DNA from: Bradyrhizobium forestalis
GTDB taxonomy: Bacteria; Pseudomonadota; Alphaproteobacteria; Rhizobiales; Xanthobacteraceae
Reading direction: 5' to 3'
Assembly: GCF_002795245.1 (NCBI RefSeq)
Contig: NZ_PGVG01000004.1
Coordinates: 124,001 to 188,000 of the forward strand
DNA length: 64,000 nt
Shown here one piece after another: positions 52,282 through 60,884 of this stretch. A model generated the notes under the pieces. It was not told where the DNA came from. It saw only the letters and a program-made list of their open reading frames with translations, and searched no databases. The first letter of the stretch is position 1. Every line of letters starts with the position of its first letter. Made by a program: the position numbers and the translations under genes.

Positions 52282-53196
52282 ATGCAGCGCCGCTACATCA
52301 CCGTGGACGTGTTCACCGACCGCGCCTTCGGCGGCAACCAGCTCGCCGTGGTGCTCGATGCCGGCGGCCTGTCGACGGCGCAGATGCAGGCGATCGCCAC
52401 CGAGTTCAATTATTCCGAGACGACCTTCGTGCTGCCGCCGCGCGACAAGGCCAACGACGCCGAGGTGCGCATCTTCACTCCGGTCCGGGAGCTTCCCTTC
52501 GCGGGCCATCCCAATGTCGGCACCGCCTTCGTGCTGGCGCGGTGCAGCAACGAGCCCCGGCCGCGTTTGTTGTTCGAGGAGAAAGCGGGAATCGTCCCGG
52601 TCGAGATCTGGCGGGAGCAGGGCGAGGTCGTTGGCGCCGAGCTGACCGCGCCGCAGCCACTGGCCCGTCTTGCAAAGCTGTCCGCCGCCGAGGTCGCCGC
52701 CTGCCTGTCGCTGACCGCGGACGACATCAAGATCGATCGCCATGTACCTGAGGCCGTCGGCGTCGGCACGCCGTTCGTGGTCGCGGAATTGCATTCGCGC
52801 GAAGCCCTGCGGCGGGCGAGCGCCGATGCTGCCGCCTTCGGCCGGACATTGCCGCGCGGCGGCGCGTTCTCGGTCTATTTCTACACGCGCGACATTCCCG
52901 CGGCGGAAGCCGGCTGCGACCTCCAGGCGCGGATGTTCATGCGCGGCGCCGGCGGTTTTGCCGAGGACCCCGCCACAGGCAGCGCAACAGTCGCGGCGGC
53001 CGCCTTGCTCGCCGAGCTCGATCCCTTGCGCGACGGCGAGCTGGAGCTCACGGGCGGCCAGGGCTTCGGTATGGGGCGGCCGAGCATCCTGCGCACGACA
53101 GTCGAGAAGGAGGGCGGTGCTCTGCTCAATGCCTACGTCGGCGGCCATTGCGTGCAGATGATGGAGGGGACGTTCAAGCTCGCGGGGGAGGGGTAG
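52282..53196 (+). CDS. PhzF family isomerase-like protein
   Basis: 304 aa from the ATG at 52282 (GAGGA upstream). PhzF fold with FTDRAFGGNQLAVVLDAGGL, the conserved Glu in EFNYSETTFVLPP, FAGHPNVGTAFVLA, and GFAEDPATGSATVAAAALLA. The phenazine enzyme isomerises trans-2,3-dihydro-3-hydroxyanthranilate, but most bacterial homologues lie outside phenazine clusters, as here, so substrate is unknown. Confidence 0.9.
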   Translation: MQRRYITVDVFTDRAFGGNQLAVVLDAGGLSTAQMQAIATEFNYSETTFVLPPRDKANDAEVRIFTPVRELPFAGHPNVGTAFVLARCSNEPRPRLLFEEKAGIVPVEIWREQGEVVGAELTAPQPLARLAKLSAAEVAACLSLTADDIKIDRHVPEAVGVGTPFVVAELHSREALRRASADAAAFGRTLPRGGAFSVYFYTRDIPAAEAGCDLQARMFMRGAGGFAEDPATGSATVAAAALLAELDPLRDGELELTGGQGFGMGRPSILRTTVEKEGGALLNAYVGGHCVQMMEGTFKLAGEG

Positions 53197-53199
53197 GTT

Positions 53200-53302
53200 G
53201 TCATTCCGGGGCGCGCGTAGCGCGAACCCGGAATCCATTTGTCCATGACCTCTGCCGCTCGATGGATTCCGGGTTCGCGCCAAGGCGCGCCCCGGAATGA
53301 CG
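53200..53302. repeat. Bradyrhizobium-type palindromic element
   Basis: Arms gtcattccggggcgcgcg and ggcgcgccccggaatgac, with inner ggaatccat / atggattcc. It sits between the convergent PhzF and DUF488 genes. Confidence 0.88.
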
Positions 53303-53308
53303 ATGCAG

Positions 53309-53770
53309 CTACACCTGCCGCCCGGCCAAATTCTTCACCGTCACCCCATCGCGCTCCTCGATGATCTCCGCGATCATCTGGCGGTGGCAGTGGGTGTGGT
53401 CGCGCTCGTAGCAGAGCAGGCACACCGGGCCGGCCTTCTTCACCAGCGCCGAGAGCTCGTCCAGCTCTTCTTTTGCCTGCGGTGTCTTCAGGTGCTTTGA
53501 ATAGATCTTCTGCAGCACGTCGTATTGCCCGCTGCGCGCGGCTAGGCGGCCCTCTTTCGGCGTGCCGAGCGCGGCGAGATGGACATAGGCGATGCCGCGC
53601 TCGTCGAGGCCTGCCGACAGCTGCTTCTTGGAAAAGCCCGGCCGGCGCGACGACGTCACCGCGCGCACGTCGACCACGAGCTTGACGCCGGCTTCTTCCA
53701 GCTCGTCCAGCACGGCCTTGGGCGGCGTCTGCTCATAGCCGATGGTGAAGAGCTTGTTCGCCTTTGCCAT
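53309..53770 (-). CDS. DUF488 family protein
   Basis: 153 aa. N-terminal FTIGYEQTPPKAVLDELEEA, then the Arg-rich VDVRAVTSSRRPGFSKKQLS, and the C-terminal Cys/His patch LLCYERDHTHCHRQMIAEII. DUF488 proteins often adjoin DUF72 proteins, as here (9 nt gap), and have been linked to DNA-damage or nucleotide-handling contexts; the activity is not known. Probably one transcript with the DUF72 gene. Confidence 0.9.
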   Translation of the reverse strand: MAKANKLFTIGYEQTPPKAVLDELEEAGVKLVVDVRAVTSSRRPGFSKKQLSAGLDERGIAYVHLAALGTPKEGRLAARSGQYDVLQKIYSKHLKTPQAKEELDELSALVKKAGPVCLLCYERDHTHCHRQMIAEIIEERDGVTVKNLAGRQV

Positions 53771-53779
53771 GAACCATCC

Positions 53780-54616
53780 TCAGCTCACCCGCGCGATCAG
53801 TTCCATGGCGCCGTGCGGTGCGCGCACCTTGCCCTCGTGGATGACATAGGCGAACACGTCGCGCGGCTCCTTCTTCGGCTTGGCCTTGTCAACCTTCGGC
53901 AGGTCGTCGGGTTCACCGCCCGAAGCCCAGTCCTGGAAGCGCTTGGCCCAGGCATCGAGCTGCTTCGGCGGATAGCAGGTCTTGATCTCGTCATTGCCCT
54001 TTTGGAGCCGCGCATAGACGAAGTCGCCGGCGACATCCGCGATAGCAGGATATTTGCCGTGCTCGGCGAACACCACCGGTGTCTCGAATTCGCGGATCAG
54101 CGCGACGAAGTCAGGCGTGCAAAAACTGTCATGGCGCACTTCCACGACGTGGCGCAACGCGCGTCCATCGAGCTTGCGCGGCAACAGCTCCAGGAACTTG
54201 CCGAAATCGGCGCCGTCGAACTTCTTGGTCGGCGCGAACTGCCACAGCACGGGACCGAGATGATCGCCGAGCTCCAGCACGCCGGAATCATAGAACCGCT
54301 TGATGGAATCGCCGGCCTCGGCGAGCACGCGGCGGTTGGTGGCGAAGCGCGGTCCCTTCACCGAGAACACGAAGCCATCGGGAACTTCGCTCGCCCATTT
54401 GCGAAAGCTCTCCGGCTTCTGCGAGCCGTAATACGTGCCGTTGATTTCGATCGAGGTCAGCTTCGAGGCGGCATAGGACAGCTCCTTCGCCTGCGTGAGC
54501 TTCTCCGGATAGAACACGCCGCGCCAGGGCTCGAAGGTCCAGCCGCCGATGCCGATGAAGATGTTGCCGGATTTTTTTGACGCGGTTTTTGCTTTGGCCA
54601 CGGGAGGATCTCGCAT
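53780..54616 (-). CDS. DUF72 family protein
   Basis: 278 aa. TIM-barrel fold family: GIGGWTFEPWRGVFYP, then LTSIEINGTYYGSQKPESFR, FVFSVKGPRFATNRRVLAEA and PVLWQFAPTKKFDG. A Lys/Ala/Ser-rich N-terminus (AKAKTASKKSG) precedes the barrel. First gene of a two-gene unit with DUF488. Catalytic role unknown. Divergent from the small secreted gene at 54720; the gap is about 100 nt. Confidence 0.9.
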   Translation of the reverse strand: MRDPPVAKAKTASKKSGNIFIGIGGWTFEPWRGVFYPEKLTQAKELSYAASKLTSIEINGTYYGSQKPESFRKWASEVPDGFVFSVKGPRFATNRRVLAEAGDSIKRFYDSGVLELGDHLGPVLWQFAPTKKFDGADFGKFLELLPRKLDGRALRHVVEVRHDSFCTPDFVALIREFETPVVFAEHGKYPAIADVAGDFVYARLQKGNDEIKTCYPPKQLDAWAKRFQDWASGGEPDDLPKVDKAKPKKEPRDVFAYVIHEGKVRAPHGAMELIARVS

Positions 54617-54719
54617 CGTCGGGGGGAGATGGGCTGTATCCTAATCAAACCAGACGTGATTGGCCAGTTGGCCCGTCCTGTCTAAGCTCGCGACGGACCC
54701 GCGAAGAAGGAGAACAACA

Positions 54720-55115
54720 ATGCGGATGCTGACGGTGGGAGCCGCGCTCGTCATGATGACATCTGCTGCCATGACATCTGCTGCCATGACATGTTCTGCC
54801 TTGGCGGATGACGACGACGCGAAAAGCGCACAGAAGCTTGCCCAGCAGGGCCGCGACGACTACTGGCATTGCCTGGCGCGGGAATATTCGCGCGACTCCA
54901 ATCAGGGCCTGTCGGAGCAGGATTTCGGCCGCTCGGTGGCAGGCGCCTGTCCATCGGAGCGGCAATATTACCGGGTGGTGCTGCTCGACTATCTCACCAC
55001 GCAGTATCCGAACATCGATACCGGCGCCCATCTCGCCACCGCGAACAGGGCGGTGGAGGCGGCGCAGAAGGACATCGTGATGGCCTTCATCAAGCACCGG
55101 CCGCCCCAGAAGTAA
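54720..55115 (+). CDS. Secreted hypothetical protein with repeated signal peptide
   Basis: 131 aa from the ATG at 54720 (AAGGAG 8 nt upstream). The N-terminal 28 residues form a signal peptide that includes a repeated MTSAA unit encoded by 15-nt tandem repeats. The mature part, DDDDAKSAQKLAQQGRDDYW then HCLAREYSRDSNQGLSEQDF, is helical and has a second Cys (AGACPSERQYYRVVLLDY). No family recognised. Exported to the periplasm. Confidence 0.78.
   Translation: MRMLTVGAALVMMTSAAMTSAAMTCSALADDDDAKSAQKLAQQGRDDYWHCLAREYSRDSNQGLSEQDFGRSVAGACPSERQYYRVVLLDYLTTQYPNIDTGAHLATANRAVEAAQKDIVMAFIKHRPPQK
54756..54800. repeat. Three tandem 15-nt repeats within a signal peptide
   Basis: The unit atgacatctgctgcc occurs at 54756-54770 and 54771-54785, and a variant at 54786-54800. 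Being a multiple of 3 nt, length changes keep the reading frame but alter the hydrophobic part of the signal peptide. Confidence 0.9.
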
Positions 55116-55203
55116 ACCGCTCACCAGTGCTGTCCGCGAGCTCTTCCGGCCGCGCGCTCATCCATGGTATCAGTGGGCTGATCTGGAGCAGGGATGGACT
55201 TGC

Positions 55204-55407
55204 ATGTCGTCTGAGTCGGTGGGTGGCATTCTGGGGGCGATCGTCGCGGCGATCGTGCTTGCGGTCGCCGTCGTGTTCGGGCCGATCGGCCAGTACGGCA
55301 AACCGCCCAAGCCGGCGAAAGTCGAGTCGGCCCCGGCGGCGGCACCGGCAGCCCCCGCCGCGCCCGCGCCGCGCGGGCCGATCATCCGGGAAGTGCCCAA
55401 CCAATAG
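55204..55407 (+). CDS. Small single-TM protein with Ala/Pro-rich tail
   Basis: 67 aa. ATG at 55204; one TM helix (GGILGAIVAAIVLAVAVVFG), then KPPKPAKVESAPAAAPAAPA and a short end REVPNQ. The Lys/Pro/Ala-rich stretch resembles spacer or periplasm-spanning segments. No homologue recognised; the clear start and helix support it. The following 243-nt gap (55408-55650) shows no gene. Confidence 0.65.
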   Translation: MSSESVGGILGAIVAAIVLAVAVVFGPIGQYGKPPKPAKVESAPAAAPAAPAAPAPRGPIIREVPNQ

Positions 55408-55650
55408 GGCACGAAAAATGGGGTTTCTGCCCCCCTTGCGAAGCGCTTTTGCCGTCCCCATCTAGCTCCTAACGGCGACGTTGAGCGAAGAACTCCGTCG
55501 CTGGGACGACCTTGGAATAGCTCAGACCTGCGCCGGATGTACGCGCGGTCCGCCGTTCCGGGGTCGTTGGCATTTTAAGGCCCCCTTTTCGGCTGTTCCC
55601 CAGAGACCCCGGCTTGGCAGCGCAGGACGCGGCGGATATACGCTGCCGTC

Positions 55651-56778
55651 ATGGATGAAGCGATCAGACCGGGCGTCGACAACCAGGCTCAAGAGGGGCC
55701 GGAACTGTCGGTCATCGTCCCGACCTTCAACGAGCGCGACAATGTCACGGTGCTGTACCGGCGCCTGGAGGCGACGCTCGTCAACGTCGCCTGGGAAGTC
55801 GTGTTCGTCGACGACAACTCGCCTGACGGCACCTGGGACGTCGTGCGCGCGCTGGCGCAGAGCGACAGCCGCGTGCGCTGCGTCCGCCGCATCGGCCGGC
55901 GCGGCCTGTCGGGCGCCTGCATCGAGGGCATCCTGGCCTCCAGCGCGCCCTATGTAGCCGTGATCGATGCCGATCTCCAGCACGACGAGACGCAACTGCC
56001 GAAGATGTTGCTGCTGCTCGCAAGCGATCAGGCCGACCTCGTGGTCGGCAGCCGCTATATCGAGGGCTACAAGAGCGAAGGCTTCAACAAGCAGCGCGCC
56101 GGCGCCAGCGCGCTCGCGACCGAGGTCGCCAGGAAGATGCTGCGGGTCGAGATCGCCGATCCCATGAGCGGCTTCTTCATGATCCGTCGCGACCGTTTCG
56201 AGCAGCTCGCGCCAAAGCTCTCCGTCCACGGCTTCAAGATCCTGCTCGACGTCGTCGCGACCGCGCACGGCAGCTTGCGGGCGGTCGAGATTCCCTACAC
56301 CTTCGGTGCCCGCCAGCACGGCGAGAGCAAGCTCGATTCCATGGTCGCGCTCGACTTCCTCGGTCTCGTCTTCGCCAAGCTCACCAACGACATCGTCTCG
56401 CTGCGCTTCATCCTGTTCGCGATGGTCGGCGGCATCGGCCTCGTGGTGCACTTGACCACGCTGTTCATCGCGCTTCAGTTGTTCAAGGTGCCGTTCGCGG
56501 AGGCGCAGGCCGCCGGCGCCATCGTCGCCATGACCAGCAATTTCATCCTCAACAACTTCCTCACCTATCGCGACCAGCGGCTGAAGGGCTTTGCGCTGCT
56601 GCGCGGCCTGATCGCCTTCTACATCGTGTGCAGCGTCGGCCTGCTCGCCAATGTCGGCGTCGCCTTCTCGGTGTACGACCAGGAGCCGATCTGGTGGCTG
56701 GCCGGCCTGGCCGGCGCGCTGATGGGTGTGGTGTGGAACTACGCGATGTCCGGACTGTTCGTCTGGCGCAAGAAATAG
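55651..56778 (+). CDS. Dolichol-phosphate-mannose synthase-like GT2 glycosyltransferase fused to GtrA
   Basis: 375 aa. GT2 domain residues 15-240: SVIVPTFNERDNVTVL, VFVDDNSPDGTWDVV, and the DxD in VAVIDADLQHDETQ. A GtrA-like four-helix membrane domain follows (from about 250: LFAMVGGIGLVVHLTTLFIA, through LIAFYIVCSVGLLANVGVAF). Such fusions charge a polyprenyl phosphate with a sugar and help flip it. The partner gene 6 nt downstream would use that donor on the periplasmic side. Confidence 0.92.
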   Translation: MDEAIRPGVDNQAQEGPELSVIVPTFNERDNVTVLYRRLEATLVNVAWEVVFVDDNSPDGTWDVVRALAQSDSRVRCVRRIGRRGLSGACIEGILASSAPYVAVIDADLQHDETQLPKMLLLLASDQADLVVGSRYIEGYKSEGFNKQRAGASALATEVARKMLRVEIADPMSGFFMIRRDRFEQLAPKLSVHGFKILLDVVATAHGSLRAVEIPYTFGARQHGESKLDSMVALDFLGLVFAKLTNDIVSLRFILFAMVGGIGLVVHLTTLFIALQLFKVPFAEAQAAGAIVAMTSNFILNNFLTYRDQRLKGFALLRGLIAFYIVCSVGLLANVGVAFSVYDQEPIWWLAGLAGALMGVVWNYAMSGLFVWRKK

Positions 56779-56784
56779 CTCACA

Positions 56785-58287
56785 ATGGGCGGAGCTGACG
56801 CGCGGATCGTCCGCAATACCGCGCTGCTGATACTCGCGCTGGTCGGATTGCGGCTCGTCGCAGCCGCCTTCACCCCGATCACGTTCGACGAAGCCTATTA
56901 CTGGATGTGGTCGAAGAACCTCGCCGGGGGCTATTACGACCACCCGCCGATGGTCGCCTATGTGATCCGCGCCGGCACCATGATCGCGGGCAATACCGAG
57001 CTCGGCGTCCGCCTGGTCTCGATCCTGCTCGCACTGCCGATGAGCTACGCGGTCTATCGCTCAGCCGCGATCCTGTTCGGGGGCGCGCGCGTCGCGGCCA
57101 CCAGCGCCATCCTGCTCAACGTGACGCTGCTGGCCTCCGTCGGCACGCTGATCGTCACGCCCGATGCGCCGCTGCTGGTCGCCTCCAGCTTCGTGCTGTT
57201 CTTCCTCGCCAAGGTGCTGGAGACCGGCCGGGGTGCCTGGTGGCTCGCGGTCGGTGCCGCCGTCGGCGCGGCGCTGCTGTCGAAATACACCGCGATGTTC
57301 TTCGGACCAGCGATCCTGATCTGGCTCGCGTCCGTGCCGAAGCTCAGGCGCTGGTTTCTCTCGCCCTGGCCATATCTCGGCGGCCTGGTTGCCCTGGCGC
57401 TGTTCTCGCCGGTGATCCTTTGGAATGCGGACCATCAATGGGTCTCGTTCGCAAAGCAGCTTGGCCGCGCCAAAATCGAGGACTTCCGCCCCGTCTTCAT
57501 CGCCGAGCTGATCCCGACCCAGATCGCGTTCGCAACGCCGCTGGTCTTCATCCTCGGCGCGATGGGCCTGCACGCGCTGACCTGGCAGCGCGCCGGCGCG
57601 CTGGCCTCGCGCGTGCTGATCGAGACGATGTTCTGGACCATCGTCGCCTATTTCGTCTGGCATTCGCTGCATGCCCGCGTCGAAGCCAACTGGTTCGCGC
57701 CGGTCTATCCACCCTTCGTTGTCGCCGCGGCCGCCGCTGCTAACCTCGCGCAATGGAAGCCGCGCCAGCGGCGCCTCGTCGACTTCTGCCTGCGCTGGGC
57801 CGCACCCGTCGGCATCGTGATGTTTGCCGCGTTGATCGTTCAGGCCAATACCGGCTGGCTGTCGGGCTATCGTCGCGATGCCACCGTGCGCAGCGTCGGT
57901 GTCGGCTGGCGCGAGCTTGCCGCAGAGATCGACGCGGTGCGCGTGCGCAGTGGTGCGACTTGCGTGCTCGCACAGGACTACGGCACCACGAGCTGGCTCG
58001 CATTCTATCTGCCGCGCGGCACCTGCGTCGCGCAGCAAACCCAGCGCATCCGCTGGGTCAACATGGGCGAGCCCGATCCCAAGCTGCTCGCCGGCAAGCT
58101 GCTCTATGTCGACGAGCTGCGCAGCGAAGGCCATCCCGTCCTCAATGCTCTGTTTGAGCAGGTGACGCAGATTGCGCAATTGCAGCGCAAGCGGGGGCCG
58201 CTGGTGGTCGAGACCTACGGTATCGATCTGCTCGAGGGCGCAAAGGGCGAGGTGCTGGATCGCTCGCCGCCGCCGGAAGCGCGGTAA
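56785..58287 (+). CDS. GT39-type (ArnT/PMT-like) membrane glycosyltransferase
   Basis: 500 aa. The first periplasmic loop carries the catalytic-acid pattern PITFDEAYYWMWSKNLAGGY plus YDHPPMVAYV, as in ArnT and DUF2029-like transferases. Ten or more TM helices follow. It starts 6 nt after the GT2-GtrA gene, and the two probably act as donor synthesis and transfer of a sugar onto lipid A, another glycan or a protein. Acceptor unknown. Confidence 0.9.
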   Translation: MGGADARIVRNTALLILALVGLRLVAAAFTPITFDEAYYWMWSKNLAGGYYDHPPMVAYVIRAGTMIAGNTELGVRLVSILLALPMSYAVYRSAAILFGGARVAATSAILLNVTLLASVGTLIVTPDAPLLVASSFVLFFLAKVLETGRGAWWLAVGAAVGAALLSKYTAMFFGPAILIWLASVPKLRRWFLSPWPYLGGLVALALFSPVILWNADHQWVSFAKQLGRAKIEDFRPVFIAELIPTQIAFATPLVFILGAMGLHALTWQRAGALASRVLIETMFWTIVAYFVWHSLHARVEANWFAPVYPPFVVAAAAAANLAQWKPRQRRLVDFCLRWAAPVGIVMFAALIVQANTGWLSGYRRDATVRSVGVGWRELAAEIDAVRVRSGATCVLAQDYGTTSWLAFYLPRGTCVAQQTQRIRWVNMGEPDPKLLAGKLLYVDELRSEGHPVLNALFEQVTQIAQLQRKRGPLVVETYGIDLLEGAKGEVLDRSPPPEAR

Positions 58288-58294
58288 GCTCTTT

Positions 58295-58319
58295 GTCGTC
58301 CCTGCGTTCGCGGGACGAC
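58295..58319. repeat. Short hairpin between convergent genes
   Basis: GTCGTCCC (58295-58302) with GGGACGAC (58312-58319); 8-bp perfect arms around tgcgttcgc. Between the GT39 and CHASE2 cyclase stops. Confidence 0.5.
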
Positions 58320-58349
58320 GGCGGCGTGTGTGGTGTGCAGCGGTGGCCT

Positions 58350-60239
58350 TCAGCCGATCATCTCGGCCTTGGTCGTATCCTGGCCCGGCCCATCCTGGTC
58401 GCGCCAGAACCAGACGGTCACGACACCGGAGCGGCCGCGGACCTGGGCGGGCAGCGGACCCGTCAGAACGCCGTCGGGTGCGCCCTGGAAGTCGGCCGCA
58501 TCCAGCAGCGTATCACTCAATGCGAGCCGCGCATCGTTCTGGGTCGCAATCTCCATCAGCCGGCTTGCGACGTTGACGGTGTCGCCCGTCGCCGTGATGT
58601 GCTGATGGCTTTCGCCGAGCCGGGACGCGACGATTGGGCCGCAATGCGCGCCGATCTTGAAGCCGAGCTGACCTGCGATTGCTGGCGCCAGCGAGGCGAT
58701 CCAGCGTTCGAGGCCGCGATGCAGATCGATCGCGCATTTCAGCGCGCGCGCCGCGTCGTCGGGCATCGCGCGCGGCAACCCGAACAGGATCATGGCGCCG
58801 TCGCCGAGAAAGCCGGTGATCATGCCGCCGCAATCGATCGCGGCCTTGTCGATCAGTGCATGAAACGCCTTCAGAAGATCCCTGAGCTCGTCCGGATCGG
58901 TTCGCTCGCTCAGACCGGTGAAGCCGGAGAGATCGACAAAGACCACGGCTGCATCCTGCCGGACGGGGTTTGACAGGAAGTTCGGATCTCGCGCCAGCCA
59001 CTCCTGCACCGCCGGAGCCTGGAATTGCGCAAGCGACCTGCTCTTGGCGGCAAAATATTGCGTGCGGCGGCCTCCGGCCCACAGTTGCACGCCGGCAAAG
59101 ATCGCAACCGGCGGCACTGCGGCGGCGAGGGTGGTGGCGGCGTTCAGCCAGACGCCATGCGTGAACGCGAACAGGTTGAGCCCGGCCCAGGCGATCATCA
59201 CCGCGGCCGCCGCCATGATGCCGAGCGCGCTGCGCCGCCAGGCGAGCAGGCCGACCAGCAGCATCGGCAGCAGGATCGCCGTGAGTGCGTCGGCAATACG
59301 GACCCTGTGGTCGCGCACGATGGCATCGCCGGCGACGAGATGCGTGATCGCGGTCGAGACCACCTCGACACCGGGCATCAGGGAATCGAACGGCGTCGGA
59401 TAGAAGTCGCCGCCGCCGGCGACCGAAGCGCCGATCACGACGATCCGGTTCTCGATCGCCGCGCGATCGAGCGTGCCGTCGAAGATGCTCTGTGCACTGA
59501 CGGTACGGATCGTGCGGCGCGGGCCGTAATAGGTGATCGGCAATGCCAAATCGCCGTCGGTCGGTACCGCGCGATCGCCGAGCATGAGGTGATCGGGAGC
59601 GACCGTCAGCGGCTTGTCGAGCGCGCGGGCGGCGACGCGCAAGGGGAACGACAGCTCGACCTTGTCTTGCGTCCGGAACAGCATCGGCACCGAGAGCGGT
59701 GAGCCCGATTGACCTGTCGCGACGTTGACGACGCCGACGTCGGCGTGTTCGGCGAATGCGGGCAACGGCTGCAGGAAGCGTTCGGCCTGCGGCAGAACGG
59801 CGAGGGGACCTTCGCTGCTGGGTGCCACGGTTTCGCTGGCGGAGGGGAAGATCGCCGCGGCGGCGAGCACCATGGGACCGGTGGCGAGGGTGTTGGCCAG
59901 CGTCGCATCGCCGATCGCCGCGCTGCGGTCGACGAGCAGGAGATCGATTGCGACGACCTTCGGCTTGAACTGCACGATAGTGTCGACGACGCGGGCGAGA
60001 TCGGCGCGCGGCAGCGGATAGCTGCCGCCGCGCTTCACCACGGTGTCGTCGATCGCAACGATGGTGACGAGATCCGGCGGACGCTGCACGCCGCGGGCCT
60101 GCGTCCGCCAGTCCGTCAGCGTGGCTTCGAGGCGGTCGAGAAAGCGCAGATGGCCGCCTGCGTGCGCGGCATAGATGCCCGCGCCCCACAGCGCGGTGAG
60201 GACGAGTGCCACCAGGATCTGAACGCGTCGGCTGCGCAT
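58350..60239 (-). CDS. CHASE2-domain adenylate cyclase
   Basis: 629 aa from the ATG at 60239 (a TTG 30 nt upstream is the alternative). One TM helix, a periplasmic CHASE2 domain of about 260 residues (FLDRLEATLTDWRTQARGVQ, VVAIDLLLVDRSAAIGDATL), three TM helices (TAILLPMLLVGLLAWRRSAL), then a class III cyclase: VVFVDLSGFTGLSERTD and TGFLGDGAMILFGLP with both metal Asp residues, and HITATGDTVNVASRL. CHASE2 sensors often adjoin FecR-domain genes, as here; they may sense a shared periplasmic cue. No ribosome site is clear, which suggests coupling to the upstream gene. Confidence 0.93.
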   Translation of the reverse strand: MRSRRVQILVALVLTALWGAGIYAAHAGGHLRFLDRLEATLTDWRTQARGVQRPPDLVTIVAIDDTVVKRGGSYPLPRADLARVVDTIVQFKPKVVAIDLLLVDRSAAIGDATLANTLATGPMVLAAAAIFPSASETVAPSSEGPLAVLPQAERFLQPLPAFAEHADVGVVNVATGQSGSPLSVPMLFRTQDKVELSFPLRVAARALDKPLTVAPDHLMLGDRAVPTDGDLALPITYYGPRRTIRTVSAQSIFDGTLDRAAIENRIVVIGASVAGGGDFYPTPFDSLMPGVEVVSTAITHLVAGDAIVRDHRVRIADALTAILLPMLLVGLLAWRRSALGIMAAAAVMIAWAGLNLFAFTHGVWLNAATTLAAAVPPVAIFAGVQLWAGGRRTQYFAAKSRSLAQFQAPAVQEWLARDPNFLSNPVRQDAAVVFVDLSGFTGLSERTDPDELRDLLKAFHALIDKAAIDCGGMITGFLGDGAMILFGLPRAMPDDAARALKCAIDLHRGLERWIASLAPAIAGQLGFKIGAHCGPIVASRLGESHQHITATGDTVNVASRLMEIATQNDARLALSDTLLDAADFQGAPDGVLTGPLPAQVRGRSGVVTVWFWRDQDGPGQDTTKAEMIG

Positions 60240-60300
60240 GCGGTCGTCTTGCAATCTTCTATTGTCCAAATCTCATGGGCCGAGCCTTGTCGACCCAGTC

Positions 60301-60825
60301 TCATTGCCCGAGTCTGGCCATGAGCGCGTCGACGCGCGGCTGGCCCCATGTCTTGACGGTCAACGGGCCGGTTGGCTCGACGTCGACGCCTTCGCCGGGT
60401 CCAAGCACGACGGCGCGTCCTCGAGCCCTGCGGGTCACGCCGACCCGGCCGTCGGCGACGAACACGGAGGTCTTGGCGTCGGCGACATCGACCGCCCATT
60501 TCGTGCCGCGCACAGCGGCAATCGCTTGCGGCGTCAGCACCTTGAAGGGGGTGCCCCGCGGCTTCCTGGGCACCTCGACCAGCAGGGCTTTGCTGCTCAA
60601 CTCCACGGAGTCTATATGTCCGTCGCGGTTGGCGTCCTTAAGTTCAAACTTGGCGCCGTTTTCCGCAACGATGGTGATGCCGTTGTCACAGCGCCAGGTC
60701 TGCGTCCCGGCAGCCGACGGTGACGCCGTGCAGCCCGTATTGGTCGCAGGCTGTGCCGTCGCAGATCCAATCAACAGAAGCGACCCTGCCAGGGCGAAAA
60801 ACCCTGCGCGCGCGATCCCTCTCAT
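60301..60825 (-). CDS. FecR-domain periplasmic protein carrying an EF-hand loop
   Basis: 174 aa from the ATG at 60825 with GGAGG 7 nt upstream. Signal peptide residues 1-25 (GFFALAGSLLLIGSATAQ). The later part has the FecR fold: VLTPQAIAAVRGTKWAVDVA, KTSVFVADGRVGVTRRARGR and AVVLGPGEGVDVEP. Residues 64-75, DANRDGHIDSVE, form a canonical 12-residue EF-hand loop with ligands at positions 1, 3, 5 and 12. First gene of a two-gene unit with the CHASE2 cyclase, 61 nt upstream of it. Calcium binding is inferred from the loop only. Confidence 0.88.
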   Translation of the reverse strand: MRGIARAGFFALAGSLLLIGSATAQPATNTGCTASPSAAGTQTWRCDNGITIVAENGAKFELKDANRDGHIDSVELSSKALLVEVPRKPRGTPFKVLTPQAIAAVRGTKWAVDVADAKTSVFVADGRVGVTRRARGRAVVLGPGEGVDVEPTGPLTVKTWGQPRVDALMARLGQ

Positions 60826-60866
60826 GCCAGCCTCCGTTTGCGTGCTCGGCACAGTTCAAGGCGGGA

Positions 60867-60884
60867 TGATACGGTACCGTATCA
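60867..60884. promoter_or_regulatory. Perfect 18-bp palindrome upstream of the FecR/CHASE2 genes
   Basis: TGATACGGTACCGTATCA is its own reverse complement and lies 41 nt upstream of the FecR start. Perfect uninterrupted symmetry of this length is the form many TetR-type repressors use. No cognate regulator is adjacent. Confidence 0.6.
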
